Below are positions 19,315-27,734 of a stretch of DNA of 64,000 nucleotides, piece by piece. Source of the stretch: CAWAYH01 sp963786195 (GTDB lineage: Bacteria; Acidobacteriota; Vicinamibacteria; Vicinamibacterales; 2-12-FULL-66-21); the NCBI GenBank assembly GCA_963786195.1, contig CAWAYH010000012.1, positions 1 to 64,000 of the forward strand, read 5' to 3'. Position 1 is the stretch's first letter; each line of letters begins with the position of its first letter. A program made the position numbers and the translations under genes. The notes under the pieces are model-generated. The model was given only the letters and a program-made list of their open reading frames with translations, was not told the origin of the DNA and searched no databases.

Positions 19315-20528
19315 GGCTCGCCGCGATCGTCCTGGGCGTCGTCCTGCTCGGGCCGCTTCTGGTTCCGCAATCCACGACAACCCGCGCGCAGCAGATGCCG
19401 GATCCGAAACAGATCGCGGGCGTGCCGCTGCCAGTCACCGACCTCGAGACCGGGACCGTCGTCGTTCGCGTCATTCGCGGATCGTTGAGCAACGACATCC
19501 CCAATCAGCCCGTTGGCCTTCGCGTGGATGGCGCAGTCCGGACGGCGATCACGAATGCGACGGGACGGGCCGAGTTCAAGGGCGTGAAGCCGGGATCGAA
19601 AGTCGTGGCGGCTGCGATTGTCGGCACAGAGCGGCTCGCGTCGCAGGAATTCCCGGTGCCGGCGACCGGCGGCGTCCGCGTCCTGCTCGTGGCGACGGAT
19701 CCCGAGGCCGAGAAGAAGGCGGAAGAGGACAAGCGGCTCGCCAAGAGCCCGGCGCAGCCCGGCATGGTCGTGCTGGGTGAAGAATCGCGCTTCGTCTTCG
19801 AGATCAGCGATGAGTCGCTGTCGGTCTTCAACATCATGCAGATCGTGAACACCGCGCGAACGCCCGTGCAGACGCCCGGCCCGGTGGTGTTCGAGCTGCC
19901 GCGTGGGGCGCAGGGCGCCGCGGTCCTGCGCGGTTCGTCGCCGCAGGCGTCGGTTTCCGGCCGGCACGTCACCGTGGTCGGCCCGTTCGCGCCAGGGGCA
20001 ACGCTCGTGCAGTTCGCGTACTCGATGCCGGCTCGGAGCGGAGACGTGACTGTTCAGCAGCCGATGCCGATCGCGCTCACGCGCGTGACGGTTCTCGCCC
20101 AGAAGGTGGGCGACATGCAGTTCACGTCGGCCCAGGTCACCGAACGGCGGGAAATGAACGCCGAGGGACAGAGCTACATCGTGGGCCAGGGGCCGGCGCT
20201 GAAGGCCGGCGACGTCGCGACCTTCGGCTTCGCGAACCTCCCGCACGAACCCACGTGGCCACGCAGCCTCGCGCTCGCGCTGGCCATTGGCATTCTCGCG
20301 GTCGGCGCGTGGGGCAGCTTCCGGGCGCGGCGCGGCACGGGCATCGCGGACAAGCGGCGCAAGACATTGGAAGCGAGACGCGTGCAGCTCATCGCGGAGT
20401 TGACCGAGATCGAGGCTCAGCACCGATCCGGCAAGCTCGATCCCGCGCGCTACGCGATACGCAAGCGAGACCTGCTGGACGCGCTCGAACGCGTCTACGC
20501 CGATCTGGAGCAGGAGGCGGCCGCGTGA
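19311..20528 (+). CDS. Exported membrane-anchored protein of the ccm cluster, function unknown
   Basis: The 405-residue protein has a signal peptide (MRLAAIVLGVVLLGPLLVP), a large beta-rich exterior domain, one membrane helix (about 318-335, SLALALAIGILAVGAWGSF) and a cytoplasmic helical tail. The first 90 exported residues resemble a carboxypeptidase-regulatory-like fold (GTVVVRVIRGS...ITNATGRAEFKGVKPGSKVV). The tail (LIAELTEIEAQHRSGKLDPA) has the same hairpin type as the preceding CcmI-like protein. It overlaps that gene by ATGA and is co-directional with ccmA. I do not recognise the family. Position suggests a role in heme export or apocytochrome handling. Confidence 0.75.
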   Translation: MRLAAIVLGVVLLGPLLVPQSTTTRAQQMPDPKQIAGVPLPVTDLETGTVVVRVIRGSLSNDIPNQPVGLRVDGAVRTAITNATGRAEFKGVKPGSKVVAAAIVGTERLASQEFPVPATGGVRVLLVATDPEAEKKAEEDKRLAKSPAQPGMVVLGEESRFVFEISDESLSVFNIMQIVNTARTPVQTPGPVVFELPRGAQGAAVLRGSSPQASVSGRHVTVVGPFAPGATLVQFAYSMPARSGDVTVQQPMPIALTRVTVLAQKVGDMQFTSAQVTERREMNAEGQSYIVGQGPALKAGDVATFGFANLPHEPTWPRSLALALAIGILAVGAWGSFRARRGTGIADKRRKTLEARRVQLIAELTEIEAQHRSGKLDPARYAIRKRDLLDALERVYADLEQEAAA

Positions 20529-20571
20529 GGCTGCTCGTCGGGCGCAGCCTGGCGCAGGATCACGCGGACCC

Positions 20572-21267
20572 ATGGATTTCACTTCGCTGACATTCGCCGA
20601 CGTGTCGCGCAGCTACGGGCGACGCTGGGCCCTCAACCGCGTGTCCCTCCGCTGCAACGCCGGCGAGATCATCGCGGTCCTGGGGCCCAACGGCGCCGGC
20701 AAATCGACGCTGCTCGCGCTGGCGTCAGCGCTGCTCGAGCCGTCGGCGGGCACCGTCCGCTACGGCGACGTCGACGCCGCGAGTGCAGGCAGCGCGCTCC
20801 GTGCCCGGATCGGCCTGCTCGGCCACGACCTGTATCTCTATCCGGAGCTGTCGGCGACCGAAAACCTGACGTTCTTCGGGCGTCTTTACGGGTTGCCTGA
20901 CGTCGCAAGGAAGGTGGATGCGGCGCTCCAGCGGGCCGACCTGTTTCAGCGGCGCGAGGAGCCCATCCTCGGGTATTCCCGGGGCATGCGTCAGCGGTTG
21001 GCGCTCGAGCGCGCGCTGCTGCACGACCCGAGGCTGGTCCTGCTCGACGAGCCATTTACGGGACTGGACGATGCGTCGACGGGAGCACTGCGAGCGCGAT
21101 TGGAGGACCTGCGATCGGCCGGACGCATCGTGCTTCTGGCCACCCACGACCTGGAGGTCATCGAAGGCCTGATCGATCGGGCGGTCATGCTGCGCGAGGG
21201 GCGGATGGTGACCGTCGAGCCTGGTCCGGGATCGTTGCGCGAACGGTTCAGGCACGCCGGGCTCTGA
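20572..21267 (+). CDS. ccmA: CcmA, ABC transporter ATP-binding subunit of heme handling
   Basis: The 231-residue ATPase has Walker A (GPNGAGKST, about 42-50), the signature loop (YSRGMRQRLALERAL), Walker B with catalytic Glu (LVLLDEPFTGLD) and the switch His (LATHD). With CcmB, CcmC and CcmD it releases holo-CcmE from CcmC in System I cytochrome c biogenesis. It sits 43 bases after the preceding gene and one base before ccmB, in the expected order A-B-C. Confidence 0.93.
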   Translation: MDFTSLTFADVSRSYGRRWALNRVSLRCNAGEIIAVLGPNGAGKSTLLALASALLEPSAGTVRYGDVDAASAGSALRARIGLLGHDLYLYPELSATENLTFFGRLYGLPDVARKVDAALQRADLFQRREEPILGYSRGMRQRLALERALLHDPRLVLLDEPFTGLDDASTGALRARLEDLRSAGRIVLLATHDLEVIEGLIDRAVMLREGRMVTVEPGPGSLRERFRHAGL

Positions 21268-21268
21268 G

Positions 21269-21952
21269 ATGCAGTTTCTGCAGATGGCCTGGCTCGTCGC
21301 GCGCAAGGATCTCGTGATCGAGTATCGCAGCCGCGAGATTGTGTACACGACGCTGTTCTTCGCCGTGTCTGCCGTGCTGGTGTTTGCGTTTGGCTTCGTG
21401 CGCGAGGGCCGACCGGTCGAGGATGCGGCGGCCGGGATCCTCTGGATCGCAATCGCGTTTGCCGGCACGCTGGCGCTCGGCCGCGCCTTCGAGCGCGAGC
21501 GGCAGAACGAGACGCTGCGCGGGCTGCTGATGACACCGATCGACCGGCCCGCGCTGTATGTCGGGAAACTGACGAGCATCCTGCTGCTGTTGCTCGCCGT
21601 TGAAGCGATCGTCGCGCCGCTCGTCGGGCTGATGTTTCAGGCGCCGCTGTTCAGGCATCCGGTGCTGATGGCGGGTCTGCTCGTGACCGGGACGGTGGGG
21701 TTCACCGCCGTCGGGACGTTGTTTGCCGCGATGCTCGTGCGGACGCGCAGCCGCGACGTCATGCTGCCCGTCCTGCTGTACCCGATCACGATCCCCGTGA
21801 TCATCGCGGGGGTTCGCGGCACGGCGGCGCTCCTGCAGGCCGAAGCGAACGTGCCTGTCGCCCGCGCGTGGCTGTCGATGCTCGTCTTTTTCGACGCGGT
21901 GTTCATCACGCTGGCGCTCTGGACGTTCGAGGCAGTCATGAGCGACTCATGA
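21269..21952 (+). CDS. ccmB: CcmB, heme exporter membrane subunit
   Basis: This 227-residue protein has six predicted membrane helices and the N-terminal amphipathic start typical of CcmB (AWLVARKDLVIEYRSREIV). The segments FERERQNETLRGLLMTP and RSRDVMLPVLLYPITIPVII are the usual CcmB signature regions. It partners with CcmA. The gene starts one base after the ccmA stop. Its 3' end runs straight into the GTGCAC palindrome array that separates it from ccmC. Confidence 0.92.
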   Translation: MQFLQMAWLVARKDLVIEYRSREIVYTTLFFAVSAVLVFAFGFVREGRPVEDAAAGILWIAIAFAGTLALGRAFERERQNETLRGLLMTPIDRPALYVGKLTSILLLLLAVEAIVAPLVGLMFQAPLFRHPVLMAGLLVTGTVGFTAVGTLFAAMLVRTRSRDVMLPVLLYPITIPVIIAGVRGTAALLQAEANVPVARAWLSMLVFFDAVFITLALWTFEAVMSDS

Positions 21953-21956
21953 TCGG

Positions 21957-22071
21957 GAACGGTGCAGGTGCACCGTGCACTGTGCACGGTGCCGTGCAGT
22001 GCACGTGCACCGCACCCTGCACCTGCACAGCACCGCCCCCTGCACGGTGCACCGTGCACCTTGCACCGTTC
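21957..22071. repeat. Dense GTGCAC/TGCA palindrome array forming an overall inverted repeat (ccmB-ccmC spacer)
   Basis: The 115-bp spacer holds thirteen TGCA and seven GTGCAC sites, and its ends are inverted copies: GAACGGTGCAGGTGCAC on the left and GTGCACCTTGCACCGTTC on the right. Many alternative hairpins are possible, including one long hairpin of the whole spacer centred near 22014. All other junctions in this operon are overlaps or gaps of 43 bases or fewer. The array could slow or attenuate transcription between ccmB and ccmC, or be a repeat-type insertion. There is no coding sense in any frame. Confidence 0.85.
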
Positions 22072-22085
22072 GGTAGGATTCCCAT

Positions 22086-22748
22086 ATGACGAAAATATTC
22101 CCGATTCTCCTCCTGTTCGTGACCGCATTGTTCGCCTACGCGCCGGTGGTCATAGTCGGCGCGCCGTACGAGTCGTCCATGGGGCTCGTGCAGAAGATCT
22201 TCTATTTCCATTTTCCCGCCTGGATGGTGATGTTCGCGGCGACCTTCGTCTGCGGGATTGCGAGCGCGATCGTTTTGTTCGGGCGCAGCAAGAAGGCGGA
22301 TGCGATTGGCGTTGCGGCGGCCGAGCTGGCGGTGGTGTTCGGGTTGATCGGGCTCGTGACCGGTCCGCTGTGGGCACGCAAGGCCTGGGGCGTGTGGTGG
22401 CAGTGGGATGCGCGGCTCACGTCGGCGCTCGTGCTCTGGCTGATTCTCCTCGCGTACCTGCTGCTGCGCCGGTTCGGCGGGCCGGGCTCCGAACGACTGG
22501 CCGCGGCCGTGGGACTCTTCGGCATGGCCAACGTCCCGTTCGTGTACTGGTCGGTCAACGTCTGGCGGACGGTTCACCCGTTGACCACGGTCGTGCCATC
22601 GCTGCCGAAACCCCTCGCGGTGCCGCTGTGGATTTCGACCGTCGCGTTCCTCGGGCTCTTCGTCATCCTCATGATGATGCGGACGCGCCTCGAGCATCGT
22701 CGCACGGAGCTCGAGTCCCTTTATCTTGCCCTCGAGGCTGAATCATGA
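22086..22748 (+). CDS. ccmC: CcmC, heme delivery to CcmE
   Basis: The 220-residue polytopic protein has six membrane helices and the tryptophan-rich heme motif WGVWWQWDARLTSALVLW (about 101-118). Conserved His residues are H39 (YFHFPAWM) and another in WRTVHPLT. It attaches heme to CcmE in the periplasm. Length and order match the family. The next gene starts within its stop (ATGA at 22745). Confidence 0.94.
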   Translation: MTKIFPILLLFVTALFAYAPVVIVGAPYESSMGLVQKIFYFHFPAWMVMFAATFVCGIASAIVLFGRSKKADAIGVAAAELAVVFGLIGLVTGPLWARKAWGVWWQWDARLTSALVLWLILLAYLLLRRFGGPGSERLAAAVGLFGMANVPFVYWSVNVWRTVHPLTTVVPSLPKPLAVPLWISTVAFLGLFVILMMMRTRLEHRRTELESLYLALEAES

Positions 22749-23056
22749 AACACGCAAACGAAGCGGCGAGAAGCGTGCGGGTACTGGTGATGATCCTCGC
22801 GCTGCTGGTGACGGTCGCAGGTTCGGTGTCGGCTCAGCAGCCCGCGAGCAGCGCGGCAAAAGAGGGGTTCGTGCCGATCGACCAGCTGAACCAGCAAATG
22901 GAACAGCTGCCTGCTGCGCCGCTGGTGATGGCCGCGTACGCCGTGGCGTGGCTGGCGATCTTCGGATACGTCTGGTCCATCTGGCAGCGGCTCGTGAAAG
23001 TCGAGCGTGAGATCGCTGATGTCAGCCGAAGGGTCGGGAGCAGAGGACGGCCGTGA
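22745..23056 (+). CDS. CcmD-like small membrane protein
   Basis: The 103-residue product has an N-terminal signal-like helix (about 10-32, ending VSAQQ), a polar linker and one membrane helix (AAPLVMAAYAVAWLAIFGYV), followed by the charged stretch WSIWQRLVKVEREIADVSRR. This single-helix plus charged-tail plan after ccmC fits the longer CcmD-type proteins of non-proteobacterial ccm operons. CcmD stabilises the CcmABC-CcmE complex. Its start overlaps ccmC and its stop overlaps the next small gene (GTGA). Confidence 0.75.
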   Translation: MKHANEAARSVRVLVMILALLVTVAGSVSAQQPASSAAKEGFVPIDQLNQQMEQLPAAPLVMAAYAVAWLAIFGYVWSIWQRLVKVEREIADVSRRVGSRGRP

Positions 23057-23208
23057 TCGGCAACATGACGTCGGCGCACTTCATCTTCATACCAGCCGTG
23101 CTGCTGATCGGCATCGTCCTCGGCTGGGTGCTCGGCTCGCGCGCGGCGAGGGATGCCTACGCAATGGAGCTGAAGCGACGGGAGCAGCGCCGAAGTGCCG
23201 AACGCTGA
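23053..23208 (+). CDS. 51-residue single-helix membrane protein closing the ccm operon
   Basis: The frame starts at GTG 23053, overlapping the previous stop as GTGA, or at ATG 23065. It encodes one hydrophobic helix (FIFIPAVLLIGIVLGWVLG) and a strongly charged tail (KRREQRRSAER). Size and topology are those of a classical CcmD, so either this or the 103-residue neighbour may be the true CcmD. Tight coupling to the operon makes it a real gene in my view despite its length. Confidence 0.65.
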   Translation: MIGNMTSAHFIFIPAVLLIGIVLGWVLGSRAARDAYAMELKRREQRRSAER

Positions 23209-23241
23209 ATCGCCCGGCGCTCCGGCTGCCGATCAAGCGGG

Positions 23242-26200
23242 TCACATCTTCAGTAAGTCGGCTGCCTCGGTGAGGCCGCGCGCCCGCGCGACCGTCTCGG
23301 CGGTGGCGCCGTCCTCTCCCGCGATCGATCGATCGGCGCCGTGCTCGATGAAGAGGCGGACGATCTCCGCCGCCGCGCGCTCATCGTCCGGAAGGTAGAA
23401 CAACGGCGAGTCGTGCTCACGGCGGGTGCTGGCGAGCCGCGGCTCTGCGGCGAGCACCTCGCGCAGGCGGGCGACCTTTCCCGCGGCTGTGAGCACCCAG
23501 ACGTCGCGGCTGAATGGCGCGAGCAGGTCCACCATCTGCGGCTTCCGCCCCCACATCGCCCAGAAGATCGGCGTGCTCTCGTGCGTGTCATCCCGTGGAT
23601 CCACGAACACGCCACGCTGGACCAGGAGCGCCGCCGTGCGTCGGGAATCGGAGTACGCGGCCATGTGGAGGGCACGTGCATTTCCCGAGCTCGGATCCGG
23701 CGCGTCCGGGGACATCCCGAGATCCAGCAGCAGCTCCACGACCGCGACGCGGTCCTGCTCCGCGGCCGTCAGCAGGGGACGGGGGTTCGCCAGGAAGTCC
23801 GGATGCGCGTCCACCAGCGACTTGGCTCGCGCCCGATCGAGCGCGAAGGACGCGCGGACGAACTCGTCGTGCGGATCGGGTGGCGGTACGTTCGTGGGCG
23901 CGCCGTAGCGTGCCAGCAGATCGGCACACTCGGTGAGCCCGCTACGGAGGGCCTGCTCGTACAGCGTGCCTGGCGGCGTCCGGGGGTGGGTGGATCGCGG
24001 CGGCTCTGGACTCGCGCCGTGTCTCAGACACCAGTCGGCCAGGCGGAGGAAGTTTCCCTTCAGCGCGCTCGAGAGCAGATACCACGCGCCGACGCCATAA
24101 CCGCCCATCATGAGCATGTTCCAGTACGGGTCCTTCCAGTCGGCTTCGCGTCCGAGTCGAATCGAGCGCTCGTAGATCATCTCGAGCAGCCAGACGAAGT
24201 CGTCCTCGGCGAGGTGCCGATGCGAGGCATGCCCGCCGAAGGCGTTGTAAAGGAACTGCCCGTCGTAGGGCTCGGCGCCGCGATCGAAGAGCAGCGTCGC
24301 CAGCGCCCGGACCTGCGGATGAACCGAACCCTGTTCTTCTCCACGACCCACGATGCAGGTGAGCGCCGTGTAGTGGATGTCCGAGTTTCCGCCGAGGTAG
24401 TACGCGTTCGGATCCGCGCCGCTGTCGAGCAGTGCGCGGGCGATCGCGACGGCGTTGTCGCTCCACGGACCGGGTTCCGGCAGCCGGGCGTTGCAGAGAT
24501 ACAGAAGCGGCGGCCAGGCCCGCGGGCCGCCAGGCTCCGACGCTAGCGCCGGGCGCTCGGCGAGGATCCGCCGCACCTCCTCGAGATCCCCGCAGACAAC
24601 GGCCGTGTAGAGGCTGGCCCGCGCGATCTCGGGTGCCTGGCGAGCAGCCGGCCTGCCGCGTGCGTCTGCCGCGGTCGCTGCGGACCGCCCACGTACCAGT
24701 CGAGGCAGGCCATCCTGAGGAAAGTCGCCACGCGCTCCGGATGTGTGTCCGGGACGTGGCCGCCGACGCTGAAGTCAGCGCCATGGGCCATCAGTTCCCG
24801 GACCGCGTCCACCTTGTTCTCCAGCGTCGCCCACGCGAGCGGCGTCAGGTGACCGGCGCGGTTCGTGTTTTGCGGACGTAGACCGAAGGGGCGGTTCAAC
24901 GCTCCCCGATCGCGTTCGAGGATCTCGTGGATCCTGTCCGGCCGATCGAGGTCGATCGCGTCGAAGATATCGATCGCGTCCGACGCGAGGATCAGATCGC
25001 GGCAGTCGGTCTTGCCGGCGTAGTTTGCCCAGCCGGCGGGCGTGCCGCAGTACCTGCCGTCGCGGATGGTCGGATCGGCGCCGCCGGCCAGCAGAGCCGA
25101 CACCGCTCGCGCGTTTGCCATGGAAGGCTGCCTCGTGCAGCGCGGTATATCCCGTCGTGCCATCGACCGACGTTTCCGTGTTGTCACGGACGTTGACCGA
25201 CGCGCCGCAGCGAATCAGCGACTCGATGACCGGTGCAGGTGCGCGGCCCGCCGCGCGCACGATCAGCGTGCCCCATCGGCCGTCCGGTTTGAGGACGTCG
25301 GGATCCTCATGCAGCACCCGATCGATATCGTCCGGCCGGGCCAGCGCAATGGCGGCGGGCAGTGCAACCCGGGCGCCGCGATCGATCAGCAGCTGCGCGA
25401 ACCGCTGTTCGCCGTCGAGCGCAGCCTGGTCCAGTGCCGTCAGGCCGGCCGCATCGACGGCTTCTGTATCCGCTCCGAGATCGAGAAGGGCGGCGAGTGA
25501 CGCGAGCTGCGTCTTCACAACGGCCAGGTGAAGCGGTGTGCGCCGGTGATTCGTGCGATCCATGTGCCGTTGCAGATGGGCCGGCGATGCCGCCACCAGC
25601 CGGCGCACGATCTCGATCTCACCGGTCGCGACGGCGGACAGAATCGTGTGGCTGGCTCCGTGCGCGACCAGATACTCGACGATCGCCCTGTCGGCGCGCT
25701 CGTGTCCGAAGCAGGTGGCCCAGCCGATGATGTCGAGCTCGTGATCGTCGACTTCGCCCGCGACGGTTTCCGCTCCGTGCTCGACGAGCAGCTTGATAAC
25801 AGGGAAGTCTCCGCGCTCGGCCGCGAAATGCAGCGGGAATGCGTGATCGCCTTCGTCGCGGATGTTCGGATTGGCCCCGCGATCCAGGAGCAGCTTCACG
25901 ATTGGCTCGTTGTGCACGCCGAAATGCAGCGCCGTCCGAAGCCCCGAGTGGCCCTCGAGCACGCCACGCTCGTCGATGACGCCGGGATGGCCGTCGAGGA
26001 CGTCGCTGACGCGCGCCACGTCTCCTTCTGACGCCGCACGCAGCAGCGACTGCAGCGCCACGTCACGAGGAGACGCGTCGCGCGCGGCTTCGAGCTCGGT
26101 CACGCGCGCTTTCAACGCCGTCCAGCCGCTGAATCCGTACTCGACCGCCAGCGCGCGCTGCACGTCGCGTAGAGAAGGATCCGCCGACGCCTTCGGGTGC

Positions 26201-26316
26201 GCCTGGCGGAACCGCTCGCGCGACGCCTCGTCGGATGCGCGCAGCGCCTTCAGCCAGCGTTTGGCTTCCTTGCGGAGATGATCGAGGGTCGTTGCAGGGG
26301 AGATCTGTCGAGGCAT
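23242..26316 (-). CDS. Large ankyrin-repeat protein, disrupted by two frame changes
   Basis: Read across two frame switches (near 25105 and 24690) this gives about 1,020 residues. The N-terminal 80 residues (SPATTLDHLRKEAKRWLKAL) form a helical cap often found before ankyrin repeats in Acidobacteria. Repeats follow throughout, e.g. LRTALHFGVHNEPIVKLLLD, RGANPNIRDEG, FPLHFAAERGDFPVIKLLVE. Removing one A from the AAAC run near 25105 restores HGNARAVSALLAGGADPTIRD. The second switch links YVGG to APEIARASLYTAVVCGDLEE. The ATG at 26316 has AGAAGG just upstream. Ankyrin proteins mediate protein binding; no partner can be named. It ends convergently 33 bases from the ccm operon. Confidence 0.75.
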
Positions 26317-26398
26317 GCAACCTTCTTTCCGTTAGCGCCTGATGTCCGCTTGCGTTCAGGCCGGAAGAAGGTTCGGATTGTGACGAGTCATGTTGGGT

Positions 26399-26412
26399 GG
26401 GAGCATGCTCCC
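26399..26412. repeat. Perfect 14-bp palindrome GGGAGCATGCTCCC
   Basis: The palindrome lies in the 171-bp region upstream of the ankyrin gene and downstream of the phosphoesterase. A perfect 14-mer in an untranslated stretch suggests an operator for a dimeric regulator, or a small hairpin between the two minus-strand genes. Nothing else in this gap is recognisable. Confidence 0.35.
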
Positions 26413-26487
26413 TTGCCGCGGACAGGAGGCGCCCCAGAGCGCGCTTCCCGCAGTATCGAGGAAGGCCCGCCCCGGTGTCAACGCCCT

Positions 26488-27225
26488 TCAGCGTCCGACC
26501 GCCAGCCGGTTGGCGAGACTGGCCGGCAGTCCCGCCTTCATGATGCGGCGCTGAGCGGCATCAACGGGATACGGGACTCGACGGAGCACCAGTGACACGG
26601 CGTCCGCGTCGTAGATCGCGAAGGCGGCGCGCGGATCGCCGTCGCGCGGTTGACCGACCGACCCGGGATTGATGATGTAGCGAGCGTTGGCGCCGAAGGG
26701 AACCGTCGTGTCGCCCTCGCTCTCCGGGACGAATCCCTCGAACGACTCGTTTTCGTAGTGAAAGATCACCGGCAGGTGCGTGTGCCCGAACAGGCAGACG
26801 GGCCGTCCGGCCGCTTCGAGGGACCGCAGCGCGTCGTCCATGTCGAAGATGTAGTGATCCTCGTCGAACGGCGAACCGTGACAGATTTCGACGAGCTCGT
26901 CGATCGGCTTGGGGCCCGCAGGGAGGTCGCGCAGGTACTGACGGTTGTCGGCCGTGAGCGTGTCTCCGGTCCAGGCGGCGGCCACGCGTGCGACCTGGTT
27001 GAAGTTGCTGCCGTCCTCGAGGCCGCAGGCCGCCTTGTCGTGGTTCCCGCGGATGACGGCGATGGGATCGAGGGCCCGGATGCGGTCGACCACCTCGTTG
27101 GGGGCCGCGCCGTAGCCTACGAGGTCGCCGAGGACGAGGACGTGGTCCCAGGTCCCCGCGGCGCCGAGCACGGCTTCGAGTGCCTCGAGGTTAGCGTGAA
27201 TGTCTGCGAGGACTAGGTAACGCAA
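26488..27225 (-). CDS. Metallophosphoesterase of the calcineurin superfamily
   Basis: The 245-residue protein has the full metal-binding set: DIHAN (8-12), GDLVGYGAAPN (33-43), GNHD (60-63), a His in CHGSP and GHTH (about 148-151). The GDLVGYG variant is common in stand-alone phosphodiesterases of the YfcE/serine-threonine phosphatase-like group. Substrate is unknown. The start is TTG at 27225 because the family begins with MRYLVLADIH; there is no earlier sensible ATG. It follows aroK by eight bases on the same strand, so it is probably co-transcribed with aroAK. Confidence 0.85.
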   Translation of the reverse strand: MRYLVLADIHANLEALEAVLGAAGTWDHVLVLGDLVGYGAAPNEVVDRIRALDPIAVIRGNHDKAACGLEDGSNFNQVARVAAAWTGDTLTADNRQYLRDLPAGPKPIDELVEICHGSPFDEDHYIFDMDDALRSLEAAGRPVCLFGHTHLPVIFHYENESFEGFVPESEGDTTVPFGANARYIINPGSVGQPRDGDPRAAFAIYDADAVSLVLRRVPYPVDAAQRRIMKAGLPASLANRLAVGR

Positions 27226-27233
27226 CGCGCGGC

Positions 27234-27734
27234 CTACGAGTGTATGTGCTCCAGGATGCGTTCGGCGATCTCGTCCGGAGAGGCGCTGCCGACGTCGACG
27301 TGCATGTGGGCATGGCCGTACGCCGCGCGACGCACCGCAAACAGTCTCTCCATCTGCGCGCGATCGGCGGCGAGCGGCCTGCGGCCGTCCGCCGGCACAC
27401 GCGACAGGACGACTTCTAACGGCACGTCGAGCCAGACCGAGAGGCCGTCCATGTTGATGGCCCCCCGATTGTCGGGCTCGACGAAGGTTCCGCCGCCGGT
27501 CGCGACGACAGCGTGGCGCAGCGGCAGGAGCAGCCGGAGGATGTCGCGCTCCACGGACCGGAAATACGCCTCGCCGGCGCGCGCGAAGATGTCCGCCACG
27601 GTCCGGCGTTCGCGCGCCTCGATCAACTCATCGACGTCTTCGGCGCGCCAGCCCAGGCGTCCTGCGAGTGCGCGCGCTACCGTGGTTTTGCCGGCCGCCA
27701 TGAATCCCACGAGGTAGATCTTGTCAGGATTCAC
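27234..27734 (-). CDS. aroK: Shikimate kinase
   Basis: The 166-residue kinase phosphorylates shikimate in the chorismate pathway. It has the P-loop GFMAAGKTT, the DVDELIE segment that binds Mg and shikimate, the Arg-containing RSVERDIL helix and the TGGG substrate loop (VATGGGTF). The lid Arg region is GRRPL. GTG at 27734 overlaps the aroA stop as GTGA, which decides the start; a longer open frame upstream is Arg-rich antisense of aroA. Confidence 0.93.
   Translation of the reverse strand: MNPDKIYLVGFMAAGKTTVARALAGRLGWRAEDVDELIEARERRTVADIFARAGEAYFRSVERDILRLLLPLRHAVVATGGGTFVEPDNRGAINMDGLSVWLDVPLEVVLSRVPADGRRPLAADRAQMERLFAVRRAAYGHAHMHVDVGSASPDEIAERILEHIHS

Noticed and set aside
21957..22071. 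CRISPR array
   Set aside because: No equal repeats with unique spacers; the units are short nested palindromes of irregular spacing.
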